From Epiperipatus broadwayi (taxonomy: Eukaryota > Onychophora > Udeonychophora > Euonychophora > Peripatidae), in NCBI GenBank assembly GCA_028023455.1, contig JAQFVV010012398.1:9198682-9262681 (forward strand): DNA of 64,000 nucleotides, given 5' to 3'. Shown piece after piece: positions 35,191 through 46,286 of the stretch. A program made the translations under genes and the position numbers. Every line of letters starts with the position of its first letter. Position 1 is the stretch's first letter. Under the pieces are notes generated by a model. It was given only the letters and a program-made list of their open reading frames with translations. It did not search any database and was not told the origin of the DNA.

Positions 35191-35328
35191 GAGCTAGCTA
35201 TGTACCAGTTACTATGCTTTAGTATTTATTAAATTTATGAAATATAAATTTGTCTCAGTCTCATTACTTGCTCATTATCTTATGAATCACTGGTTAAGTT
35301 ATATAATAGAATATGTAATAGGGGAGAA

Positions 35329-35543
35329 TGTCATGTTTTACTGCTTTGCTATTGCTGGAACGCAATTAAAGAGATATCGAGTGTAACCTCAGGCATGTCA
35401 TTCGTGATGGGTTGACTTGGAAGCATGAGTGAGAGTTGAGGTATGATCAGACATAGGGTATTACTATCCTGACTTGGTCAGCTTTTGGTTTTCTGGCTTG
35501 GACTCTCAGTCTGTTGAGCAAATGTACAAACCTGACCGTTACA
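35329..35543 (+). repeat. Candidate LTR, copy 2, after a polypurine tract
   Basis: TGTCATG...GACCGTTACA, 215 bp, aligned to 3343-3570. It follows AGGGGAGAA directly, the position expected for the plus-strand primer of an LTR retroelement, so this would be the 3' LTR. No target duplication is evident, since the partner 5' LTR is not recognised. Confidence 0.5.
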
Positions 35544-37069
35544 CTATATATGAGCCTCTTCTATGTATATTCAGTATTATTAAATATACAAAATAGTAAA
35601 TTTATGTATACAAATTGAATATTAAAAAATTAAAGAAGTATAGTGGAGGGAGAGTATATTTAAAGTGTGATACAAAAACTAAAAGTAAAATGGATTAAAA
35701 CTATTTTATGTTTAAAAAAATGTATAATGAGCTGACTAAACAGCATAAAATATTATTGAGGGAACATCCAAAAAATTTAGTAAGAAGAATCAATTTAAGG
35801 TAGTATATTTGTATAAAATTTATATTCTAAAAAAAAAAAGTTTATTATTAAAAATTTATGAAATAATTTTAAAGGGTGATATAAAAGCCTTATTGACCTC
35901 CAAAAATTCACCTTGTTCATTAAGCAATTATTAGTTTTATAAGTTAGATATGGAGTAACTATTAAATTTTAAAAAAATTCTATTCTTATTAGGAAATATT
36001 CAGCTTTCTACTACTAAAAATTCAACTTTCATCAGATTTAAGTCATGTTTTTAGTTTGCACATGTTTATATATTGCAAATGATTTTGCAGATAATGCTTC
36101 AGAGCTATAAGGAAAAGTTGCAAGAGTTTTATTATTTATTAGTGTATGGATTTAAACAACTTAACAAGATATCCAAAAAAATCTTTAGAAGTTCCAACCA
36201 GAAGGATGTACTGAAGCCGTAAATATGACAGTTATTATCTTGTGGTGCATAGTTTGTATTTGTCCACATTTATAAAGATGAGCACTTGATAAATTTCATT
36301 TATGAAGCAGATAATCTGTTGTGAGATTTCAGTTGGGTCAAAGATGATCAAATCTAGCTGGCTTTAATGTTGTGTCAGGAAAAAGAAACATTTGAAATCC
36401 CATAAGAATTCCATTTTTCCCCATTATAATTGTTTGATTTGTGGATAATTGGATGAAAATTTAAAAAACAAATTTGATTGAGTCTTAGGCATTGAAATTA
36501 TATTTTGAGTTATTGGCAAGTCTTATCTGCTTAATAGTTTTTATACATTTTCTGTGAAACAATTTTTCTTTGATATTTTATGAAGGAATATGTGTAAGAA
36601 CAGAAAGCTAAAGCAAAGTATATCAGTAATAGTATTTAATTGAGTATCTAGAAATTTAGTGATATTTTTTTCCCACACAGAGCTGTCCATTCTGAAAAAT
36701 TAATTTCTAGAAATTAATTTTTGATCTAATCATATAAATGAGAAAAATAAATTGGGCTATAATCCAATGTCACTTTTAAATAGCTTGGGTTAAAATCATA
36801 TTTTAGACTGCAAGATGAATTCTTGTTGTTTTTATCTCCAGGAATTTGTTTCTTATATAAGCTAAATGTATTTCTAAAATTAGCCCTACTATACAAGCTA
36901 AATTTATTTCTAAATCAGTTTAATCAAAGATAATTCTATCTATAGGAATTTATTTTATCACATGTATGCTGCATTTATTTTTAATAAATTTAACCAAAAC
37001 TGAATATTTTACAATAAATAAGATTTAAACTTTTATTATTTAATTATAAACAGTACTTTAGGATTTTTC
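35544..37069. other. AT-rich DNA with one perfect palindrome
   Basis: No gene. A perfect 28-bp palindrome centred on TCTAGA lies at 36695-36722. The rest shows nothing recognisable. Confidence 0.55.
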
Positions 37070-37249
37070 TTGCTATGATGTATTACCACAAAGACGTACT
37101 AGTCTAATCTTCCGATCTTTAAGATAACGTCTACTAGTGATTTCCAGACAATGTCAATCGATAAAATGTGTTCAGAAATCATGTGGAGACATTATGTTAA
37201 AGATCGAAAGATTAGAGTAGTAAGTCTTCGTGGTAATACGTCACAGCAA
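37070..37249. mobile_element. 180-bp MITE with 53-bp inverted ends
   Basis: Arm 37070-37122 (TTGCTATGATGTATTACCAC ... CGATCTTTAA) is inverse to 37197-37249 (TTAAAGATCG ... GTGGTAATACGTCACAGCAA) with about seven mismatches around a 74-bp centre. The element is non-coding. Confidence 0.85.
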
Positions 37250-37254
37250 TAAAA

Positions 37255-37312
37255 AAGCAAGCCATCTTGTAGAAATTGGATAAAAAAGCAAGCCATCCTG
37301 TAGAAATCGGAT
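37255..37312 (+). repeat. 29-bp tandem duplication
   Basis: AAGCAAGCCATC(T/C)TGTAGAAAT(T/C)GGAT occurs twice in a row next to the MITE. Confidence 0.85.
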
Positions 37313-37428
37313 GCCATTTTTGTTGTTTCTGCAAACAAAAAAAAATAAAAAAATTAATATAATCAAATGTAATAACAATAAAATGTAATAGCAATAATAA
37401 AAGTAAAAAGTACATCTAAGAGTAAGAA

Positions 37429-37975
37429 TAGCAAGAATAATACGAAAGAGGACATCTAATAGCAAGAATAATACGAAAGAGGACGTCTAATAGCAAGAAT
37501 AATACAAAAGAGGACATCTAATAGCAAGAATAATACGAAAGAGGACATTAATAGCAAGAATAATACGAAAGAGAACATTAATAGCAAAAGTAATACGAAA
37601 GAGAACACCTAATAGCAAGAATAATATGAAAGAGGACATCTAATAGCAAGAGTAATACGAAAGAGAACATCTAATAGCAAGAATAATATGAAAGAGCACA
37701 TCTAATAGCAAGAATAATACGAAAGAGGACATCTAATAGCAAGAATAATATGAGAGGGCATCTAATAGCAAGAATAATACGAAAGAGAACATCTAATAGC
37801 AATAATAATACGAAAGAGGACATCTAATAGCAAGAATAATACGAAAGAGGATATCTAATAGCAAGAATAATACTAAAGAGGACATCTAATAGCAAGAATA
37901 ATATGAAAGAGGACATCTAATAGCAATAATAATACGAAAGAGGACATCTAATAGCAATAATAATACTAAAGACAT
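37429..37975 (+). repeat. Satellite S1, about 30-bp unit, about 18 copies
   Basis: TAGCAAGAATAATACGAAAG plus AGGACATC recurs about 18 times. Variants show CGAAAG/TGAAAG, GGACATC/GAACATC and one- to three-base losses. Unit length is not a multiple of three and there is no frame. Confidence 0.95.
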
Positions 37976-38613
37976 TAAACTTAAAAATTGATATAAGACA
38001 TTAAGTTAAAAATGGATTTAAACTTAAAAATGTTAAATAGGTACTGTCAAATATATATATATGACAGTAACTTAAAAATTGATTTAAAGCAAAACTGCAA
38101 AAAGTAGTACAAAAACAAAAATAATTTCTCTAAAAAAACAAAATATATATATATAAGACATTAATTTAAAAATTGATTTAAACCAAAAAATGTTAAATAG
38201 GTACTGTCAAATATATAAGACATTAAGTTAAAAATGGATTTAAACTTAAAAATGTTAAATAGGTACTGTCAAATATATATATATATATGACTAACTTAAA
38301 AATCGATTTAAAGTAAAACTGCAAAAATTAGTACAAAAACAAAAATAATTTCTCTAGGTACTGTCAAACATATATATATAAAAGACATTAACTTAAAAAT
38401 TGATTTAAACCAAAAAATGTTAAATAGGTACTGTCAAATATATAAGACATTAAGTTAAAAATGGATTTAAACTAAAAAATGTTAAATAGGTACTGTCAAA
38501 TATATGACAAAAAATGTTAAATAGGTACTGTCAAATATATGACATTAAGTTAAAAATGGATTTAAACTGAAAAATGTTAAATGGGTACTGTCAAATATAT
38601 ATATATATAAGAC
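37976..38613 (+). repeat. Satellite S2, composite unit with AT core
   Basis: A composite of GACATTAA(C/G)TTAAAAATTGATTTAAA, then AAAAATGTTAAATAGGTACTGTC, then AAATATATAT recurs about eight times with internal deletions. An ACTGCAAAAA-TAGTACAAAAACAAA module is inserted in some units. Confidence 0.92.
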
Positions 38614-38624
38614 AAACTAATATT

Positions 38625-39520
38625 ATGTAGAAGCACAAAACGGAAGTAAAATCTATAAATTCAAAAAATATTATGGTATTAATCTAGAAATATTCAAAAA
38701 TGAGAAAAAAATCAAATAATCCAAATTTAATCAACTTACATCAAAAAAATATCTGGAAAGTATTAGAAAATCTCCAAATTATTATTTGTTAATTACAAAA
38801 ACCCAAAGTATTAATCTCAACATGCTAAAAAAAAATAGTATGGAAAAGCACAAAATGGATGCAAATCTTAAATGTAAAAAATATTATAGTATGGAAAAGC
38901 CCAAAATAAACGTAAAATATGTAAAATTGGAAAAAAAATATTATAGTATTAATCTAAAAATGCTCAAAAATAAAAAATACAAAAAAATACAGCCACTCCA
39001 AATTATTATCTGTTAATTACAAAAACACAAAGTATTAATCTCAACACGCTAAAAAAAAATAGTATGGAAAAGCACAAAATGGACGCAAATCTTAAATGTA
39101 AAAAATATTATAGTATGGAAAAGCCCAAAATGGACGTAAAATTGGAAAAGCCCAAAATAAACGTAAAATATGTAAAATTGGAAAAAAATATTATAGTATT
39201 AATCTAAAAATGCTCAAAAATAAAAAATACAAAGAAATACAGCCACTCCAAATTATTATCTGTTAATTACAAAAACACAAAGTATTAATCTCAACATGCT
39301 AAAAAAAAATAGTATGGAAAAGCACAAAATGGACACAAATCTTAAATGTAAAAAAATATTACAGTATGGAAAAGCCCAAAATGGATGTAAAATTGGAAAA
39401 GCTCAAAATAAACGTAAAATTGGGAAAAAATATTATAGTATTAATCTAAAAATGCTTGAAAATAAAAAATACAGTCACTCCAAATTATCTATTAATTACA
39501 AAAACACAAAGTAAAAAATT
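38625..39520 (+). repeat. Satellite S3, 222-252-bp unit, about 3.5 copies
   Basis: Units start with TTACAAAAACACAAAGTATT near 38794, 39016 and 39268, with a partial unit near 39498. Each contains AGTATGGAAAAGC repeated two or three times and ends with CACTCCAAATTATTATCTG. Short lysine-rich frames (for example 38786-39016 and 39296-39514) come from the repeat and are not genes. Confidence 0.93.
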
Positions 39521-39681
39521 GGTAAAATATGTGAAATTTGAAAAAAATATTATAGGAGAAAATAGTATGGAAAAGCATAAAATATTAGAGTAAAATATTG
39601 TAGTATTAATCAAATAATACAACTTTAAGCAACTTACATCAAAAAAATCTCTGGAAAATCTCAACACAAAAGTCTAAAAAA

Positions 39682-40443
39682 GGTAAAGGTTTACTTTAGC
39701 GACCAGGGCATATTCGCCATCTAGTTTTTAAAATTAGAACTAAAATCTTATGTATCTGCTCCTATATTACAATTACAGTAAATATTTATTAATTAAAACG
39801 TAAAAGATAATAAAAATAAAATCATTTACCTTTTTAAGCACAATTATGCCCTATGCATAGTAGGAAGTTGGAGAACGCATGTACACCCCATTGCTAAATC
39901 TGCTGATATTATTGTACGCAGCCCAGTCATCTGAAATTATGCGAATCCCTGGTAAAATGTACCGCTGGATTAGGGCCTCCAATGTGCCAGCCGTTCTATC
40001 CGCAACTTCTGCCAAGAAGCACTTCATTGACCCTCTTTCAATACCACCAAAGACCCAATGCCCTCTATGTATAGTCCCCCTGTGGTATTTTCTGTGGAAA
40101 TAATACATTTCTTCGATTTCGACGACTAATGGCTCCCCATTGTCATCCATTTCGCCGAGAACCATCGAGATAGTTTAAATCCTTAAGTTATAAATGTCGA
40201 TAGTTTAAATTCTTAAGTTTCAAATAATTTAAACTAATTATTTTAATTAAACTAGTGTAATTATTTCAATTTCTTTAAAATGGTAAATATTTTTTTTATT
40301 ATCTTTTATATTTTAATAAATTATTTATGTAATTGTAATATAGTAGTATGCGTAAGATTTTCGAATAATAATTTACCTCTAATTTTGAAAACTAGACAGC
40401 GAACATGATTTTTATGCTGTGGTCACTAAAGTAAACCTTTACC
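39682..40443 (-). mobile_element. Merlin-type DNA transposon, internally deleted, both ends present
   Basis: Inverted ends: GGTAAAGGTTTACTTTAGCG at 39682 and CACTAAAGTAAACCTTTACC ending at 40443. Similarity extends inward through GACCA, TTCGC and CTAGTTTT for about 55 bp. Flanking 8-mers CTAAAAAA and CAAAAAAA differ at one base, compatible with the 8-9-bp target duplication of Merlin/IS1016-type elements. The 762-bp body keeps only the middle third of a transposase, so it is a deletion derivative that would need an outside transposase. Confidence 0.88.
39851..40165 (-). pseudogene. Merlin transposase remnant (ISXO2/IS1016-like DDE domain)
   Basis: The 104-residue frame matches the core of the ISXO2-like transposase domain: VVEIEE at 14-19, KYHRG at 26-30, HWVFGGIERG at 36-45, DRTAGTLEALI at 56-66, and IISDDWAAYN at 76-85. 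In the family the first catalytic Asp sits in V-x-IDE. Here it is Glu18. The second catalytic Asp (Asp79) is kept. Family proteins run to about 300 residues. Here the N-terminal zinc-binding part and the C-terminal part with the H-x-x-VNHS and third acidic residue are missing. After Asn86 the sequence leaves the family and stops. Confidence 0.9.
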
Positions 40444-40829
40444 CAAAAAAATATATGTACTGACTCCGTGAACGGCGTACTTACAAAAGACAGAATGAAA
40501 AAATTTGACATACTCTCTCGACTTAAATCTCGCGGGTCACCACGCGGATCAGTACGATAAAAAATAACGTTTCCATAGATTAGTCATGTGCCATGACAAC
40601 ATATATCTAATCTTTGATGAAATCTTACCGGCAAAAAACATGCTAAGTGTAATACATCATAGCTCATAAAATCCCAAACTACCTCCAATTTTTACAAAAC
40701 ATTGAAAAACATTTCTAATTTAGGAAAGTTGTTTTTTTTTTTTGAGAAGTGAAAAAACAATGTCAACATAGATTAATTTCTAGATCATTGATGAATATAT
40801 TAAATAAAATACTGAAAGAATTTAGTCTA

Positions 40830-41510
40830 TTCTATAAAATTGTATATATAATACAATGATCACTTAGGGCCATTTAAATTTTTTTATTGGAGAGTATTTT
40901 GTCAAATTAATGATTTTCCTGCATATAAAAATTTTAAAAACTTTTAGAAAAGCATTTTTCCAAACAGAATCATAAGCTAAGGTAAGATCAATAAAGGTAA
41001 TTTTTTAATTATTTTGAAAGACTTTTTCAGTGTGAGTTAGAGATCAAATTTGTTCACAACAACTTTGTCCTGGCCTAAACCCAGTCTGTTCTATAGGAAG
41101 CTGACTCTCATCTAAGTTCTTTTTAATATGGATCCTTGTGGGTTTTGTTTAGTTTTAATACTACTATAGTTTTGTTTGCATACCAAATTTTAGAAATATT
41201 TTCTGTATGAATAATATTACTGAATAATTCTGCCAATTATGATTCAGCTTTAGGTCATAAACTTTTTAGAAACTTTGGAAGTATGTTATCTGCCTGATGA
41301 GGTTTTTCTGACTTAAAACAACCAAGAGAAAGTTTGAGTTCACTACCATTTACGGTTAATAAATTGCTATTACAAAAATATTGTGAGAGAGATGTTTGCA
41401 ATTCTGCTCTAATAATACTTTCCTTCAATTTGAGGTGTAGAAATCTTGTATATAAGATTGGCAACCTGATTAGCATCAATAGTAATTAATCATTGGATGG
41501 TGCTAGAAAA
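40830..41510 (-). pseudogene. Antisense LINE RT remnant (jockey/I-like)
   Basis: On the minus strand: KPHQADNILPKFLKSL within the frame 41255-41479, then KTIVVLKLNKTHKDPY at about 41131-41180, EQTGFRPGQSCCEQI at about 41046-41095, and FIDLTLAYDSVWKN at about 40960-41005. These are RT blocks in order; the last has the first catalytic Asp in the FxDLTxAYD form typical of the jockey/LOA/I group. The SYRPISL block expected between the second and third is deleted. The catalytic Asp-Asp block was not found. It is a different clade from the plus-strand RTE copies nearby. Confidence 0.8.
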
Positions 41511-41594
41511 AAAATGAAGACCATGGAGAAGCAACACTTTTGAAGTTCTATTGTTATTCTATTGCTAATGCTTTCGGCCCTTTTATAAAAGCTT

Positions 41595-42245
41595 GGTCGA
41601 TGTAAAATTGCAAAAGTCATCAGATGAAAATAAGAAAGTATGATTAAAAATAAATGCTAAAACAACTAAAATAATGCTCAATAAACTTTCTTGGAAAAAA
41701 TAAATACTGATAATGTATTTTGGTCAGATTATTAATACAATTGGAAATATACTGGATGAAATTAATCATAGAATTAAACTTGGATGAAGTGCATTTATTA
41801 GAAATAATTTTATAATAAAAAGAAATATACCTATGTGTTTAAAAAAGAAAATGTTTATTCAATGTGCTTTACCATTTCTTACTTATAGGCATCAGTTTTG
41901 GATTCTTAACAGAAGAGCAAAACAGAAATTTCAGATCTCTTAACAAGGTAAAGTAGAGTTAGAAAGCAAGATAAGTTTGAAAACAAAATGCATGAGTATA
42001 AGAACAAACAGATATTTACTGATATTAAAAGAATTAAAAGATTGAAATAAAGCTTGGCTGAACATATTGATAGAAGAAATTATAATAGATGGATAGTTGA
42101 AATCTTAAACTGGATCCCAAGAGATTGTAAAAGAACTAAAAAGAAACCAGATGTCAGATAGATGGATCAAATATAGAAATTTGTTGGTGTAATGTGGAAA
42201 AGAAAGTAAAAATTAGAAAAGCTAGTTGAAACTTGGAGTGATCTT
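41595..42245 (+). pseudogene. RTE-like LINE, copy 2 (3' end only)
   Basis: It aligns with 54100-54800: TCATCAGATGAAAATAAG against TGTCAGATGAAAGTAAA, then TGGTCAGATTATTAATACAATTGG-like, TATGTGTTTAAAAAAGAAA, TGCTTTACCA and AATAGATGGATAGTTGAA-TCTTAAACTGGAT. Translation fragments such as IDRRNYNRWIVEILNWIPRDCKRTKKK mark the C-terminal part of an RTE/BovB-group protein. No open frame remains. It is 5'-truncated after the RT palm, as is usual for LINE copies. Confidence 0.8.
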
Positions 42246-42629
42246 CTTCTTGTAGTAAATCAAAATGGTTGAAAATAATAATGAAGACCAATAAATTCCT
42301 GAACATATATATAAAATATTCCAATTACATACTCATAATCATTGTCAATTGAAATATAAATTAAATTAAAAACAAAAATATTAATCAATAAATTCCTGAA
42401 GCACACATAAATATATATAAAGCACTTTTGATTGCATACACACATACTCGTAATCATTATTATTTTTATATAAGTAAAATAATTTATTTAATTATATTAA
42501 GTTAATAATAATTATTAGTATAGTATGTATTTAATAGAAAATGCTTATTTTTTATACTGGAATTTATTAATATTTTTATTTGGTTTTAATTTTATCATAT
42601 TACGTATATATATATATATATATATAATA

Positions 42630-42720
42630 TACGAGATTTGAACACAGACTTTCAAGCTCCCTTCAGTTATCCACTCACTCAATCTTATATAATCGATACA
42701 CATGACCACACACATGTATA
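42630..42720 (-). repeat. Partial copy C of the hammerhead-bearing family (ribozyme part missing)
   Basis: On the minus strand ACATGTGTGTGGTCATGTGTATC, split as ACATGTGTGTGG and TCATGTGTATC, then GAGTGAGTGG and GAAAGTCTGTGTTCAAAT, matches the right part of the units at 11.4 and 22.8 kb. The hammerhead core upstream is absent. An AT microsatellite lies at the outer edge. Confidence 0.6.
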
Positions 42721-43671
42721 TATATATACTAGAATAATGGTTCTGCAATAGGCCACAGATCCTTGAAGGTTTACAAGTCAATTTTCTAAAAACACTTTTA
42801 TTTTATTACTTAACAAATATTTAAAAATATTATTTAAAGCTATCTCAAACATTTAAATGAAATTGATAAAGTTATATATTATATATTAAAATGCCATATT
42901 TAAAAACAAAAAAAAATTAAGTAAAAGGTTTTTATTTATTTATTAAATGTATAAATTATTGTTTCTGTGGTTTTAATAAACCTTTTCAAATTATCACAAT
43001 AGTAAAGTGTCCAAAAATAATACAAGAAAATTAGAATAAAATAATTTTACAAGTTCAATTTAACATCTAAAATTTATCTTAAATAACACAACATTGTTAT
43101 TATTTTAGTAATACTTATTCTTCTAATAGTTTTGCCCTGCACACACTAACATGCAAGGCAAATAAATAAAGGTACATATCTTTATATTATTTATATTTGT
43201 CAAATTATTTTAATTTTTTAAGTTTTGAACATCTGCAAATAAGATCTGTCAAAATATATCTTTTATAAAGGATTAGGAGCTGGTGAAAGAATAATAGTTA
43301 ATATCCATCATTTCTTTGAATTGTTAACAAATTTGTTTCAATTTATCAATAGTCAGATTCTTATAATATCAAATTACTAATTTTTCACTCTCAAAACTTT
43401 CTTTGTAAACTGATTTGTTCTAAATTCAATCAACAGACAGACTCTTATCAAATCAAATGTACATGTGAATTGAATCTTTTCTTTTTGCCCTTTCATCATA
43501 TTTATTATCTGAAAGCATTTACTTGATTAGTTATGTAAAAATTAAATTAATATTTTGTACAAAGTTTTAATGATTATAAACATGATTTTTCAATTTTTTT
43601 ATGCAATTACTTCAAAATTTAAAGTTGTCCTTCAAGAATAATAATGGTAATCATTATCTAATGGTTTCTAG
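42721..43671. other. AT-rich DNA, no gene
   Basis: Nothing recognisable between the copy C fragment and the third RTE fragment. Confidence 0.5.
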
Positions 43672-43930
43672 CCTATCATCATTATTTTCAACTATTATCA
43701 ATGCACTGTGTAATCCATTGTTTTTCTTCTTTACATACTTTCTTATTTCATCTATCCATTACACATCCTGATCTCTTGGAGATAAAATTTAAGACTTTGG
43801 CTGTCTTTGTATTGTGATATCTTTTAGGAATAGTCATCACTCAGCTTCACTTCAGCCTCTTAATTCTTTCAATGTTGTTAAAGGTATTTATTTGTCCTTT
43901 TACCAAGTTATTTCAGTCTATTATACTCTA
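43672..43930 (-). pseudogene. RTE-like LINE, copy 3 (3' fragment)
   Basis: The minus strand reads AGGACAAATAAATACCTTTA..., GAAAGAATTAAGAGGCTGAAGTGAAGCTGAG, GTCTTAAATTTTATCTCCAAGAGATC and GATAGATGAAATAAGAAAGTA (each quoted in part). These match, in order, the same stretch of copies 1 and 2 with a deletion after the TGGAT block. It is heavily decayed. Confidence 0.65.
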
Positions 43931-44597
43931 TAATAGATAAGAATATAAAGCAATTTTAAATAGATGATTTTAGGATAAAGGCTTCTCCTACACCCTACCA
44001 AAGTATCAACATGTGATGAATTAGTGTTAGTACTTTGTTTTGTTTTTGTTGTTTTTTTAATTTTATTTTAAAATAATTATATACCCATTTACCAACTAAT
44101 AATTAGATAGTTAGCTGAAAAAATTCTGAGCTTACTCTTACTTATTTGCAATAAATTTCTAAGTTCCACATGAATGTAAATTCTGAGAATATGAACTTAG
44201 TACATGGATATACTGATTAACTTTACTTTTAAAGAGAAATAGTAAAAAAAGAGATAATATACATTCAATTAGTAAACTAGTGGATCATTAGTTTTATTCC
44301 TTTTCTTTTTTTTTTTTGCTTTACAAAACAGATATCCATTTATCAACTTATAATTGGTTGGTACTTTCTAACAATTCAAACCCCTGTATTATGGGAGATG
44401 TACTACTAACTGTAATATGAAGTTTTTAATATACTACAGAGATTAATAATACACACAAAAATATTGAAAACAATAACTCATTTTTAATGAAAATTACTTT
44501 TGACAAAGACAAGCAATATTAGTGTGACCTTTAATTTATTCATTTTATAAACAGAATTACCATAATTATTTTTCTAGAAAAAAATATTCATATGTAT

Positions 44598-45338
44598 ATA
44601 TTATAACCTTATTGTCAGGCTTGATCTCAATCAAGTCCTGTTTTAGTAAGGAGTGACTTAAAATTTTCTCAAACTGTAATATTAATTGTTAAAATCAGTT
44701 GTTTGAATCAGTGATGTGTTCTGATGTTTATTAATTTTTATTGAATGAGGATAGGGAAACTTAATAGTTTATTTCTTTAAGTCAATAAATACTCAAGATT
44801 GTTTAACTAATATTTCATTTCTCTGCCGAATTATGTGTGGGCATGCTCACATATGACTTGATGGATAAAGGAGATTAACATTTACAGTTAAGATATTGAT
44901 ATAGTGTAATAATTTAATATTGTCTTAAGTAAAATAGTTATTTTAATATTATACTGTTAAGAATAGTTTAAAAACAAATTTAAAACTAGAATTATTTTAA
45001 GCCAAACAATATAATTAATAATTACATGTTTTACTGCATTCTAATTTATTAATGAAGATTTCTATTAATTGTGCTCAAGATCAAAAGGTGGAGATTTGCT
45101 ATTTTTAGCAAATATCTCCAATGATGATTAAACAACCTGATTATTTATTGACTTAGATAAACTATTAAGTTTCCCTGTCCTTATGCAATAAAAATTAATA
45201 AACATCAGAACCCAATACTGATTCAAACAACTGATTTTAACAATTAATATTACAGTTTGATGAAATTTAAAATTTTAGTTCACTCATTAATAAAACAGGA
45301 CTTGATTAAGATCAAGCTTGACAATAAGGTTACAATAT
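44598..45338. mobile_element. 740-bp element with about 210-bp inverted ends
   Basis: Left arm 44598-44816 (ATAACCTTATTGTCAGGCTTGATC ... AAGTCAATAAATA ... TTGTTTAACTAATA, quoted in part) is inverse to 45130-45338 (AACAACCTGATTATTTATTGACTTAG ... GATCAAGCTTGACAATAAGGTTAC, in part). Identity by eye is well above 80 percent. The 310-bp centre is non-coding and contains a hairpin at 45090-45119 (GGAGATTTGCTA/TAGCAAATATCTCC). Long-TIR fold-back DNA elements look like this. Confidence 0.85.
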
Positions 45339-45838
45339 ATATATATTCAATAAAGGCTTTGTTATCCCAAGCTAATTCCATAATAATGGCATATCGGGTA
45401 CATATATAAATATATGTCATTAGAATCATTGAAATTATGCTAAAATAATGAAAGTCACTTTTGAAGATGATACATTTTACTTTATATGTTTAATAATGAT
45501 AATAACTAGTTCATTTAATGCCAGTTCATGCTTGGTATCAGATGGCATTGAGCATCGATAATGATCAGCATTGATATAACGATCCCAGAACTTTTTGATC
45601 TGATTAATTTTATAATTACTTTAGCACTTAGTCATGTGGTTGCAGCAAAAAATATTGATGATTGCTCTTTTGTAACATAGCTTGAGATTTTGTAAGATAT
45701 CACTTTTATATCCACTCAATACTAATACTATATTTATTACTTACATAATTTGCTGAATTCTATGTTTTTATTTATTTAAGAACAAGTAATTGCCTTTCTT
45801 ATTTATTATTCATACTCATTCCTGAACCCTATACCAAG

Positions 45839-45876
<38 letters not shown>

Positions 45877-46286
45877 CTTATATATGATTATATATATATA
45901 TATATATAATCAGGAGATTAATAATTAGAGAACAGAAAAATAGAACAATAAAGTTAAAATTGATATTGATTTAATACTTTTTATTTCCAAAATAACATTT
46001 TTTTTTAAATATGGCAAAATTATTATGTCTTAATTTTGATAATTTTGTTTTCAAGCCTATCCAGTGATATGACTTTCTGTCAAGTTATTTTCCTTCACAT
46101 TACTTTTTGATCATTTGACATATTTGGACAAATTATTATTTAGTCATGCAACTTTACTATCAAATAACTTTTGGTAGACATGATTTATTGATGAAATTAC
46201 TTTTTGATCAAATGATTATTTGGAAATTTATTCTGTCTTTTAGCTATCAGCATTTTTGGATGAATCAATTTATTCCTGTAAATTAA
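45339..46286. other. AT-rich DNA with an AT microsatellite at 45841-45907
   Basis: No gene. The dinucleotide tract is interrupted by ATTAACTTATATATGATT and is partly self-complementary. Confidence 0.6.

Larger units (their letters stand above)
32520..35328 (+). mobile_element. Candidate non-coding LTR-element internal region
   Basis: The stretch upstream of the LTR-like end at 35329 contains a GC-richer island (32600-33030), a field of degenerate short repeats (33430-33900), two tandem arrays, and AGGGGAGAA directly before the LTR, which fits a polypurine tract. No gag or pol remnant is readable. The only longer frame (32780-33034, minus) matches nothing. If this is an LTR element it would be a large non-autonomous type. 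The 5' LTR and primer-binding site were not found. Confidence 0.35.

Noticed and set aside
37429-37975. Possible CRISPR-like array because of regular short repeats
   Set aside because: There are no unique spacers; whole units repeat directly with point changes, as in a satellite, and the DNA is eukaryotic.
38786-39514. Lys/Asn/Ile-rich frames of 72-76 codons
   Set aside because: They lie inside the 222-252-bp satellite and repeat with it; composition explains their openness.
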